From Microbispora rosea subsp. aerata (lineage in GTDB: Bacteria; Actinomycetota; Actinomycetes; Streptosporangiales; Streptosporangiaceae): 51,813 nucleotides of DNA. The notes beneath the pieces are model-generated. The model was not told where the DNA came from and made no database searches. It saw only the letters and a program-made list of their open reading frames with translations. This document shows, in pieces, positions 41,841 through 49,711 of the stretch. The first letter of the stretch is position 1; every line of letters starts with the position of its first letter. The stretch lies in assembly GCF_014647835.1 (NCBI RefSeq), contig NZ_BMPY01000041.1:1-51813 (forward strand), given 5' to 3'. The translations under genes and the position numbers were made by a program.

Positions 41841-41926
41841 TCGGCGTTCATGGTGCGGACGCCGACTCGGTAATCCCGCCGCGCGCCGCCGCGGACGGCC
41901 GCCTCCGCGCGGGGAGCATACGCGGC

Positions 41927-43018
41927 GTGACCATACGTGCCTGCGCCGTGACGATCTCCTCCGCGGCGATCCTCCTGTCCGCGGTCTCCGCGTGTTCCAA
42001 GCCGTCGTCGCCGGACAAGCCGCTGCCGCCGCTGAACCCCCGGGCGGACAGCCTGGAGTCGGGGTTCGGCACCATGGACAGGCTCGTCGAGGCGGCCCGG
42101 AAGGAGGGCGCCCTCACCGTCGTGGGCCTGCCCGGCGGCTGGGTCGGCTACAAGGAGATCATCGCCCGCTTCTCCGACAAGTACGGCATCAAGGTGACCT
42201 CGCTCGCGCCGGAGGCGAGCAGCAAGCAGGAGATCGACACCGCGGCCCGCCTCAAGGGGACCGACCGGGCGCCGGACGTCTTCGATCTCACCTTGGAAGT
42301 CGCGGTCGCCAACGCCAAGCTCTTCGCGCCCTATCGCGTCCAGGGTTGGGCGGACATCCCCGGCGACATCAAGGACCAGCGGGGGCGCTGGTACGCCGCC
42401 TACGGCGGATACATGTCGATCGGCTACGACCCGCGGAAGGTCCCCGCCCCCACCTCGTACGGCGCGCTGGTCAAGCCCGGGACGACGGTGGCGCTGCCGG
42501 GCGACCCCCGCCAGGTGGCCTCGGCGTTCGACGCCGTGATGGCCGCCTCCCTCGGCCGGGGGCTGCCGGACGCCGCACGGGGCGTGAACCTGTTCGCACG
42601 GCTGAAGAAGGGCGGCATGCTCGGCCGCCCCGACCAGGCGGCCGTGGTGGTGGACTGGGACTTCATGAACGCGGCGCGCGCCGCCGCCGGCCGCGGTGAG
42701 TCGGAATGGCGGGTGACGATCCCGAAGAACGAGGTGTTCGCCTCCTACTACATGCAGGCGATCAACGCGAACGCGCCGCACCCGGCCGCCGCCCGGCTGT
42801 GGGAGGAGTTCCTGCTGTCCGACGAGGGCCAGAACCTCTTCCTCAAGGCGTTCGCGCGGCCGGCCCGGTTCGAGGCGATGGAGATGCGCGGCACGCTGGA
42901 CGGGGACGCCGCCGCCAGGCTGCCCGAGGCGTCCGGCGACCCGGTGATGCTGAGCATCCCCGAGCAGGACAAGGCCAAGTCGTACGTGGCGGCGAACTGG
43001 GCGCGATTGGTGGGCTGA
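41927..43018 (+). CDS. Extracellular solute-binding lipoprotein
   Basis: This 363-residue lipoprotein precursor has signal ISSAAILLSAVSAC with lipobox VSAC (Cys23), a Pro/Ser linker, then a type II periplasmic-binding fold of the iron/polyamine (AfuA/PotD) class: EGALTVVGLPGGWVGYKEII, DKYGIKVTSLAPEASSKQEI, DVFDLTLEVAVANAKLFAPY and GYMSIGYDPRKVP. No ABC permease or ATPase gene is adjacent, so it is an orphan receptor or uses a transporter encoded elsewhere. The GTG start is 10 nt after GGGGAG. The ligand cannot be predicted. Confidence 0.88.
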   Translation: MTIRACAVTISSAAILLSAVSACSKPSSPDKPLPPLNPRADSLESGFGTMDRLVEAARKEGALTVVGLPGGWVGYKEIIARFSDKYGIKVTSLAPEASSKQEIDTAARLKGTDRAPDVFDLTLEVAVANAKLFAPYRVQGWADIPGDIKDQRGRWYAAYGGYMSIGYDPRKVPAPTSYGALVKPGTTVALPGDPRQVASAFDAVMAASLGRGLPDAARGVNLFARLKKGGMLGRPDQAAVVVDWDFMNAARAAAGRGESEWRVTIPKNEVFASYYMQAINANAPHPAAARLWEEFLLSDEGQNLFLKAFARPARFEAMEMRGTLDGDAAARLPEASGDPVMLSIPEQDKAKSYVAANWARLVG

Positions 43019-43122
43019 GCCGCTCGATCTCGCAGACGCGACGGAAGCCGTAAAGTGTGTCGTTATCCCAGCAGTCTCACAAGTCGGCATGAGATTGCGG
43101 CAATACGGACACCGAGCACCAC

Positions 43123-43920
43123 GTGTCAGAATGCGAGCCGATCTTGCGGTACGAAACTCCCAGTCTCACCCGGTGGAACGCTCGCGCCTACGACAGCTCC
43201 TTCGGCTACGTCTCGGCTCACGGCGCGCCGCTGGTGGAACTGCTCGACCCGCGCCCCGGCGAGCGCGTGCTCGACCTCGGCTGCGGCACCGGCGTGCTGA
43301 CCGCCGACATCGCCAGGCGCGGCGCCCACGTGCTCGGCATCGACGGCTCCCAGTCCATGATCGAGCAGGCCATCGCGCACTACCCCGGGCTCGACTTCAC
43401 CGTGGGCGACGGCTACGACTTCACCGTCGCCCAGCCGTACGACGCGGTCTTCTCCAACGCGGCCCTGCACTGGATGAGCCGCGACCCCGACGCGGTGATC
43501 CGCTGCGTGCGGGAGGCGCTGCGGCCGGGCGGGCGGTTCGTCGCCGAGATGGGCGGCGCGGGCAACTGCGCGGCGCTGACCTCCGCCGTGCTCACCGCCT
43601 GGCGCGAGTACGGCCTGCCCGAGCCCGAGCTGCCGTGGTATTTCCCCAGCCCCGCCGAGTACGCCTGCCGGCTGGAGAAGGGCGGGTTCACGGTCCGGCT
43701 GCTTGAGTATTTCGACCGGCCCACCCCGCTCGACGAGTGCCCGAACGGCGCGGCCGACTGGGTGCGGATGTTCGCCGGTTCGCTGCTCGCCCGGGTCCCC
43801 CCGGCCGCCGTGGAGCCGCTGCTGCGCCGGGTCAACGAGCTGGCCGCCCCCGCCCTGCGCCGGGAGACCGGCTGGATGGCCGACTACGTCCGCCTGCGCT
43901 TCGCGGCAGAACGTCACTGA
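43123..43920 (+). CDS. Class I SAM-dependent methyltransferase (Tam-like)
   Basis: This 265-residue protein has VLDLGCGTGVLTADIA (SAM motif I), LGIDGSQSMIEQAI, DAVFSNAALHWMSRDPDAVI and LRPGGRFVAEMGGAGN. This pattern is typical of trans-aconitate methyltransferase-like (Tam) family proteins. The GTG start 43123 has no strong SD. It lies 84 bp before the three-gene helicase cassette on the same strand; the gap has no terminator that I can see, but there is no evidence they act together. The substrate is unknown. Confidence 0.88.
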   Translation: MSECEPILRYETPSLTRWNARAYDSSFGYVSAHGAPLVELLDPRPGERVLDLGCGTGVLTADIARRGAHVLGIDGSQSMIEQAIAHYPGLDFTVGDGYDFTVAQPYDAVFSNAALHWMSRDPDAVIRCVREALRPGGRFVAEMGGAGNCAALTSAVLTAWREYGLPEPELPWYFPSPAEYACRLEKGGFTVRLLEYFDRPTPLDECPNGAADWVRMFAGSLLARVPPAAVEPLLRRVNELAAPALRRETGWMADYVRLRFAAERH

Positions 43921-44004
43921 CTCGCCGAACCACTGGTGGAATCTCCACCAGGACGGGGCGATTTGCCAGACTATGGACTGGTCTTTGTTAGTGATGGGGA
44001 AAGC

Positions 44005-45666
44005 ATGAACTTCTGCCTGAGTGACCTCGTGCCACCGCTGCGCTGGAGTGACGCTGCCCGCATCACGACGCTGACCGACCGGCCCGATCTGCCCGACGCG
44101 TGGTGGCGGACGCTGCCCCTGCACCGGGTGCTCGCCGTCCTGGACGCCGAGGCGCTGGGCGACCTGCTCACCGAGCTCGCGCTCGATCACTGGCCGGCGG
44201 CGGCCGTCGGCGACGTGCTGCCCGCGCTGCACGTGCTGGACCCCGACGAGGCCGACGACCCCCATGTCGCCATCGCGCTCGATCGGGCCGGGTCCTGGCA
44301 CGGCCTGCTGGCGCTGTCGGGCCGGGAGCTGGCAGACCAGCCGTTCGTCAAGGCCCGTCCGGTGCTGACCGCCCTCTTCACCGCCGTGTTCTTACGGATG
44401 TCCCCCGAAGAGGCCGGGCCGATCGAGGAGCCGACTCCAGAACCGGTCCCCGAGCCGGTCGCCGAGCCGATCTCAGAGCCGGTGCCGGAGCCGGTCGCCG
44501 AGGCGGCTTCGGAGCCGGCCGGGCCCGTGGCGGGTCCTCCGGACGAGCAGGATCTCCCCGAGCTGATCGACGCGGCGTTCGCCGACCTGGACGACCAGAC
44601 CTGGATGGTGGCGCAGAACCGCGTCTTCACCGAAGAGCCGTCCGACCCCGAGCAACTGGCCAAACTCCTGGCCGTGCCCCCCGCGGTCATCCACGACCTC
44701 GAGGCGGCCCTGCGCGACCGGCTGCGCGGCTGGCTCACGCTGCCGGAGGCGGCGCCGTACCACGAGCACCTGGCCCGCCTCACCGACGCGTTCGGCGCCG
44801 CGGCCCCGAAGGAGCGGCTCGTCGCGGCGGCCGGCTGGCACGGGCGCGAACTGCGCTCGCTGGAAGTGCCGGCCTGGCGGTTCGTGCTCGCCACGCTGCC
44901 CCGCCACCGCCTGTACGGCGACTGGCTCGTGGCGGGCGACATCGAGGACCTGCGGGAGAGGACGCGGAAGCTGATCGCCTCCGCCGAGCGTCCGCCGACC
45001 ATATCCCAGGCGCTGGAGATGGTCGCCTCTCTCGGCGTACGTCCCGACGTGGCCAGGCAGTGGCTGGACAGCGTGCCGCAGCTACGCGCCCAGAAGGCGT
45101 CGGAAGTCAACGCGCCGGATCGCCAGCCGGATCGTCAGCAGGACCGCCAGCAGGGCGGGCTGAAGGACGTGGCGCTGACCCGGCGGTGCTTCCGCCAGCC
45201 GGACGGCAGATGGTGGCTCAGGGTGGACGTCTCCGGCGACCACCTCGACGGCGGCGAGGTCGCCCTGCCGAGCGGGTTCGCCGCGTACGTCGGTCTCGCG
45301 CCGGGCGAGGACCGCACGGTGCGCAGCGCGGCCGGGGAGGTCGCCCTCTCCTGGCACGCGCGCCCCGCCCTCGGCTCGCTCCAGCGGATTCTCAGCGAGG
45401 TCTCGGCCGAGGAGGGCAGCCACATCTTCCTGACCCTGTCCGAAGAGGGCGTGCTGCGCGTACGGCACCTGCCCGCGGCGGCCGGCGGCGACGAGACGAG
45501 CCGGGCCCTGCGCCTGGTGGGCTACACCGCGCCGGGCGGCACGCCGGAGCAGGCGGCGCAGGTGATCGCGACGCGCGTCGGCCTCGCCGGACCCGTCGAC
45601 CGGCCCGCTCTCCTCGCGCGGCTGCGCGAACGCGGGGACCGTGACCTGCTGGCCCTGCTGGGATAG
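44005..45666 (+). CDS. Cassette protein A: degenerate paralogue of protein C (unknown function)
   Basis: This 553-residue protein is related along its length to the protein at 47787. N-terminus: SLSDxVPPLRW pattern and PDLPDAWWRTLPL (versus PGLPDAWWQALPL). Residues 141-174 are a Pro-Glu repeat (PEPVPEPVAEP-type). The HTH segment aligned with the intact motif of C reads EQLAKLLAVPPAVIHDLEAA (about 216-235) and has lost the T-R-E-R-I-R-Q-I recognition helix. The central two winged-helix segments of C are absent. The C-terminal domain (LTRRCFRQPDGRWWLRVDV, then HIFLTLSEEGVLRVRHLPAA) is kept, ending RERGDRDLLALLG. It has no catalytic motif. ATG 44005 follows GGGGAAAGC. The helicase ATG is 3 nt after its stop, so they are coupled. 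Confidence 0.85.
   Translation: MNFCLSDLVPPLRWSDAARITTLTDRPDLPDAWWRTLPLHRVLAVLDAEALGDLLTELALDHWPAAAVGDVLPALHVLDPDEADDPHVAIALDRAGSWHGLLALSGRELADQPFVKARPVLTALFTAVFLRMSPEEAGPIEEPTPEPVPEPVAEPISEPVPEPVAEAASEPAGPVAGPPDEQDLPELIDAAFADLDDQTWMVAQNRVFTEEPSDPEQLAKLLAVPPAVIHDLEAALRDRLRGWLTLPEAAPYHEHLARLTDAFGAAAPKERLVAAAGWHGRELRSLEVPAWRFVLATLPRHRLYGDWLVAGDIEDLRERTRKLIASAERPPTISQALEMVASLGVRPDVARQWLDSVPQLRAQKASEVNAPDRQPDRQQDRQQGGLKDVALTRRCFRQPDGRWWLRVDVSGDHLDGGEVALPSGFAAYVGLAPGEDRTVRSAAGEVALSWHARPALGSLQRILSEVSAEEGSHIFLTLSEEGVLRVRHLPAAAGGDETSRALRLVGYTAPGGTPEQAAQVIATRVGLAGPVDRPALLARLRERGDRDLLALLG
44425..44526 (+). repeat. Pro-Glu codon repeat in protein A
   Basis: Tandem GAGCCGGT(C/G)-type codons encode repeated E-P-V/I units (residues 141-174). 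It is a rigid acidic linker between the N-terminal and HTH-like parts; the matching region of protein C is a short PAGAPVPPALPD linker. Confidence 0.8.
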
Positions 45667-45669
45667 CCC

Positions 45670-47730
45670 ATGCCCCGGCTCGCGATCTCCCCGGAGTTCC
45701 TGCGCGGGCTCGGCGCGCTCACCCGGCCCGTCCGGCGCGACGTCGCCGTCGCGGTACGCCGCTTCCTGCTGAACGCCTCCGCCGCGCCGCACCCCGAGAA
45801 GGTGCGCAACTCCCGCGATCCCCGCGTCGCCACGCTGCGCCTCGCCGACCGCCACCGCGGGGTCGTGGTGCGGCAGGACGACGTCTACTGGCTGCTCACC
45901 GTGCTGCCGGACGCCGAGGCGTGGTCGTACGCCCAGCGGCACAGGTTCGGGGTCAACACGGCGATCGGGATCGTCGAGGTCTGGGACGCCGAGGCGCTGG
46001 AGCGGATCGAGCCGGCCCTGCGCCGGACGTCGGAGACCGGCGGCCGGCCGCTGTTCGAGAACTGGTGCGACAACGACCTGCTGAACATCGGCATCGACGC
46101 CCGCCTGCTGCCGCTGCTGCGGCTCATGACGGCCGAGTCGCACCTGGCGGCCATCGAGCCGCTGCTGCCGCAGAGCCAGTACGCGCCGCTCGCGGCGCTC
46201 GCCGCCGGCGGCTCGCTCGCCGCCGCCTGGCGGGAGCTGGACGCCTGCCGCTGCCGCGTCGCCGACGAGATCGACCCCGAGGACCTCCTCGCGGCGCTGC
46301 GCCGCAGCCCCGACCGGGCGGTGTTCGCGGCCGACGCCGCCGAGCTCGACCGGATCCTCACGCTGCCCGACTGGTGCACGTTCCTGTATCCGCCGCAGCA
46401 CACGTACGCCAACTGGCCCGCGTACGAGCAGCCGGTGCTGATCACCGGGGGCGCGGGCACCGGCAAGACGGTCATCGCGCTGCACCGGGCGGCCCTGCTG
46501 GCCCGCGCGGCCACCGGCCCGGTGCTGCTCGTCACGTTCTCGCAAAGTCTCGCCACCGAGCTGTCCGCGCGGCTCGACAAGATCCTCCCCGACGAGGTGG
46601 TCCGCAAGCGCGTCGAGGTGGGCAACGTCGACAGGCTCGCCCACCGCATCGTCGCCGAGGCCGAGGGCCGCGCCCCGGCGCTCGTCTCCTCCGACGACCT
46701 GGCCGAGCTGTGGCAGGAGGCGGCCGCCGGGCGCTTCGGCAGCGCGTTCCTGCTGCGGGAGTGGGAGCAGGTGATCCTCGCGCAGGACCTGCGGACGCTG
46801 GAGGAATATCAGGCCGCCGCCCGGCCCGGCCGCAGCGTCCAGCTCGACGCCGAGGCCAGGGCCATGGTGTGGGAGGCCGTCCAGCACGTCGTACGGCGGC
46901 TGCGCGAAACCGGCCGGCGCACCCTGCTCCAGCTCGCCTCGGAGGCGGCGGGCCTGCTCGGGCGATCGGTCGGCGACCTGCTCGGCGACGAGGCGCCGGG
47001 GCGGGAGCCGTACCGGCACATCGTGGTGGACGAGGCGCAGGACCTGCACCCGGCCCAGTGGCGGCTGCTGCGGGCGGCCGTCCCCTCCGCCCCGAACGAC
47101 CTGTTCATCCTGGGCGACCCGCACCAGCGCATGTTCGACACGCGGGTCGCGCTGGCGGACGTCGGCATCCGCGCCCGCCGTTTCCACCTGAAGATCTCTC
47201 ACCGGCTGTCCACCGAGACCCTGTCGTGGGGGGTGCGCCTGCGCGGCGGCGGCCCCGCCGACGGCCTGGTCGCCGGCAGTGCCGGCTTGCACGGCTATCG
47301 CGCGCTGGGCTACGGCCGGCGTCCGATGGTGCGCGGGTACGCCGACATCGAGGCGGAGATCGCCGGGCTCGTCTCCACCGTGGCCGATTGGCTGGAGGAG
47401 GGCGTGCCGACCGCCCAGATCGCGGTGGCCGCACGCACCCCCGACCTCGTCCGTACCGCCCGCACCGCACTACGTGAAGCAGGCATCACGGTCAAAGTCA
47501 CATCACTGCACGGCATGAAAGGGCTGGAATTTCGCCGCGTGGCCGTGATAGGCGTGGCTGACGGAATCGTGCCGGCGCCGGACGCGCTGACCCCGGCCGA
47601 CGAGGACCCGACGGCCCGGGCGCACGATCTGCAACGCGAACGGGGGCTGCTCTACGTGGCATGTACGCGGGCAGGGGAGCTGCTCTACGTGTCCTATTCC
47701 GGCCGGGCCAGTCCCTTCATCCCGGCCTGA
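45670..47730 (+). CDS. SF1 (UvrD/Rep-like) helicase with N-terminal RelE/ParE-like domain
   Basis: This 686-residue protein has residues 1-95 resembling the RelE/ParE toxin fold (LAISPEFLRGLGALTRPVRR, DPRVATLRLADRHRGVVV, then VYWLLTVLPDAEAWSYAQRH). After a roughly 150-residue linker come the helicase motifs: Walker A GGAGTGKT (260-267), VVDEAQDLHP (452-461), GDPHQRMF, SHRLS, SLHGMKGLEF and RGLLYVACTRA, so ATPase and translocation motifs are complete. No nuclease motif is seen. The RelE part could bind the ribosome or RNA, or be a folded-over binding domain; catalytic residues cannot be proven. It lies between two paralogues (A upstream by 3 nt, C downstream by 56 nt). Confidence 0.9.
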   Translation: MPRLAISPEFLRGLGALTRPVRRDVAVAVRRFLLNASAAPHPEKVRNSRDPRVATLRLADRHRGVVVRQDDVYWLLTVLPDAEAWSYAQRHRFGVNTAIGIVEVWDAEALERIEPALRRTSETGGRPLFENWCDNDLLNIGIDARLLPLLRLMTAESHLAAIEPLLPQSQYAPLAALAAGGSLAAAWRELDACRCRVADEIDPEDLLAALRRSPDRAVFAADAAELDRILTLPDWCTFLYPPQHTYANWPAYEQPVLITGGAGTGKTVIALHRAALLARAATGPVLLVTFSQSLATELSARLDKILPDEVVRKRVEVGNVDRLAHRIVAEAEGRAPALVSSDDLAELWQEAAAGRFGSAFLLREWEQVILAQDLRTLEEYQAAARPGRSVQLDAEARAMVWEAVQHVVRRLRETGRRTLLQLASEAAGLLGRSVGDLLGDEAPGREPYRHIVVDEAQDLHPAQWRLLRAAVPSAPNDLFILGDPHQRMFDTRVALADVGIRARRFHLKISHRLSTETLSWGVRLRGGGPADGLVAGSAGLHGYRALGYGRRPMVRGYADIEAEIAGLVSTVADWLEEGVPTAQIAVAARTPDLVRTARTALREAGITVKVTSLHGMKGLEFRRVAVIGVADGIVPAPDALTPADEDPTARAHDLQRERGLLYVACTRAGELLYVSYSGRASPFIPA

Positions 47731-47786
47731 CACCCCGATCCCCTAGTCTGAACTGCGGATATATTCCCCCTGCCGGTTGGACCTGC

Positions 47787-49664
47787 ATGAACCTCAGCCT
47801 TAGCGACATCGTGCCTCCGCTGCGCTGGACCGCGCCCAGCCAGGTAGAGCCGATCGCGAGCGACCCCGGTCTTCCCGACGCGTGGTGGCAGGCGCTTCCC
47901 CTCGACCGGGCGTGCGCGGCGGTGGGGACCGGCCAGGTCGCCTCGCGGCTCGCCGATCTCACCATCGCCTGCTGGGCACACCTGGTCCTCGGCGACATCC
48001 TCCCCCTGCTGAGGTTCACCCACCCCGAGGCGAGCCTCCAGACGCCGGGCCCCCGGGAGAGCGTCCACGAGCTGTACGTCGACGTGATCGACAAGCTGCT
48101 GGCCACCGAGCCGGCGACCCGGGAACCGGCCGGGGCGCCGGTCCCGCCGGCCCTCCCCGACCGGCCGATGCCCGAGATCATCGACGAGATCTTCGCCCGG
48201 CTGGACGACCGCCAGCGGGCCATCGCGCGAGACCGGCTCTACTACGACACATCCCAGCACCCGGGCCAGGCCCAGCGGGCCACCCTGGACGAGCTGGCCC
48301 AGCGCTTCTCGGTCACCCGCGAGCGCATCCGCCAGATCGAGCGCGACCTGCGCGACCACGTGATGGACTGGCTGAACAGCCCGGCCGCCGCGCCGCTGAA
48401 CGCCCACCTGTCCTGGCTGCGCAGCCGGCTCGGCTCGGCCGTGCCCACCGACGACCTCGCCGCGGCCGTGCCCTGGCACCGCACCGAGCTGATCACGCTC
48501 GCAATCCCGGCCTGGCGGTTCGTCCGTACGCTGCTCACCGGGTACGAGCAGGTGGACGGCTGGCTGGTCGCGGGCGGCGCGGACGAGCTGAGGGAGAAGA
48601 CCCGGCAGCTGTTCACCGACGGGCCCCGGCCGCTCGACGAGGCGGTCTCCCTCGTCTCCCAGCTCGGCATCCGGGAGGACGTCGCCGAGCGCTGGCTGGC
48701 GTCGGTGCCGCACCTGCGGGTAATGGAGGGCCACGTCGTCCCCTGGCCCCGCAGCATGGGCGACAAGGCGGAGGCCGTGCTCGCCGTCGCCCGCGTCCCG
48801 CTCACGCCCGAGGAGATCCAGGCGCGCATCGGCGAGGACTACAGCATCGTCGGCATCCGCAACCAGCTTGCCTCCGACGAACGGTTCATCCGGCTCGACC
48901 GCAGCAAGTACGGCCTGCGGCGCTGGGGCGGCGACGAATACCTCGGCATCCGGGAGATGATCACCCGGGAGATCGAGCGCGCGGGCGGCGAGGCGTCCGT
49001 CAACACCATCGTGGAGAACCTGACCTCCCGCTACGACGTGAGCGAAAGCTCCATCAGGGCGTACGCCGGAGGGCCGGGGTTCGAGCGGACCCAGCGCGGC
49101 TACATCAGGGTGGCCCCCCAGGATCAGGCCGAGGCCTACCAGCCGCGCCGGGACGTCTCCATGACCCGCCGCTGCTTCCGCAGCAGGGACGGCCGCTGGT
49201 GGCACCGTGTCGACGTCAACGCCGAGCACCTGCGCGGCTCGGGCTCGCCGCTGCCGACCGGCTTCGCCGCGCACCTCGGCATGGCGCCGGGCGGCCAGCT
49301 CACCGCCTCCACCGCCTCGGGCGAGGTGGTGATCAGCTGGCACAACCAGCCGACCATCGGCTCGATCAGGAACGTCCTCGCCGAGTACAACGCGTCCGAG
49401 GGCGACCACGTCTTCCTCACGGTGTCCGACGGCGGCGAGCTGCTGACCCGCTTCCTGCCCGCGGCGGGTCCCGGGCTGCCCGCGATCAACCAGGCGCTGC
49501 ACCTGATCGGATACACCGCTCCGGTGGCGTCGGAGGCCGAGGGCCTGCGGCTGATCGGCGCCCGCATCGGCCTGCCCGAGGGGGTCTCCCGCGAGGAGGT
49601 CCTCGAACGCCTCCGCGAACGCGGCGACCGCGACATCCTGCGCTTCCTGACCGGCGCGGCGTGA
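47787..49664 (+). CDS. Cassette protein C: sigma-region-4-like HTH plus two winged-helix segments
   Basis: This 625-residue protein has residues 1-110 homologous to A (LSDIVPPLRW, LPDAWWQALPL). Residues 166-195 are a sigma-70 region-4-like HTH: TLDELAQRFSVTRERIRQIE. Residues about 322-380 (PLTPEEIQARIGEDYSIVGI...DRSKYGLRRWG) and about 384-443 (GIREMITREIERAGGEASVN...GYIRV) look like two HARE/HTH-type winged helices ending in a wing. Residues 455-620 are the C-terminal domain shared with A (MTRRCFRSRDGRWWHRVDV, EGDHVFLTVSDGGELLTRFL). It has no enzyme motif. It lies 56 nt after the helicase stop, with a TATATT island and TAGTCT box in the gap, so it may have its own promoter. It is probably the DNA-binding part of the module. 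Confidence 0.87.
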   Translation: MNLSLSDIVPPLRWTAPSQVEPIASDPGLPDAWWQALPLDRACAAVGTGQVASRLADLTIACWAHLVLGDILPLLRFTHPEASLQTPGPRESVHELYVDVIDKLLATEPATREPAGAPVPPALPDRPMPEIIDEIFARLDDRQRAIARDRLYYDTSQHPGQAQRATLDELAQRFSVTRERIRQIERDLRDHVMDWLNSPAAAPLNAHLSWLRSRLGSAVPTDDLAAAVPWHRTELITLAIPAWRFVRTLLTGYEQVDGWLVAGGADELREKTRQLFTDGPRPLDEAVSLVSQLGIREDVAERWLASVPHLRVMEGHVVPWPRSMGDKAEAVLAVARVPLTPEEIQARIGEDYSIVGIRNQLASDERFIRLDRSKYGLRRWGGDEYLGIREMITREIERAGGEASVNTIVENLTSRYDVSESSIRAYAGGPGFERTQRGYIRVAPQDQAEAYQPRRDVSMTRRCFRSRDGRWWHRVDVNAEHLRGSGSPLPTGFAAHLGMAPGGQLTASTASGEVVISWHNQPTIGSIRNVLAEYNASEGDHVFLTVSDGGELLTRFLPAAGPGLPAINQALHLIGYTAPVASEAEGLRLIGARIGLPEGVSREEVLERLRERGDRDILRFLTGAA

Positions 49665-49699
49665 TCAGGGGCCGGGGCGGGAATGTCGGGGGCGGCACG

Positions 49700-49705
49700 T
49701 AGGCT
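49700..49705 (+). promoter_or_regulatory. -10 box TAGGCT, leaderless start
   Basis: TAGGCT, CGGAGC, then ATG 49712: a 6-nt spacer and no SD. Confidence 0.5.
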
Positions 49706-49711
49706 CGGAGC

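Noticed and set aside
45082-47292. Long minus-strand ORF over the UvrD-like helicase
   Set aside because: Antisense shadow; the plus strand carries complete helicase motifs.
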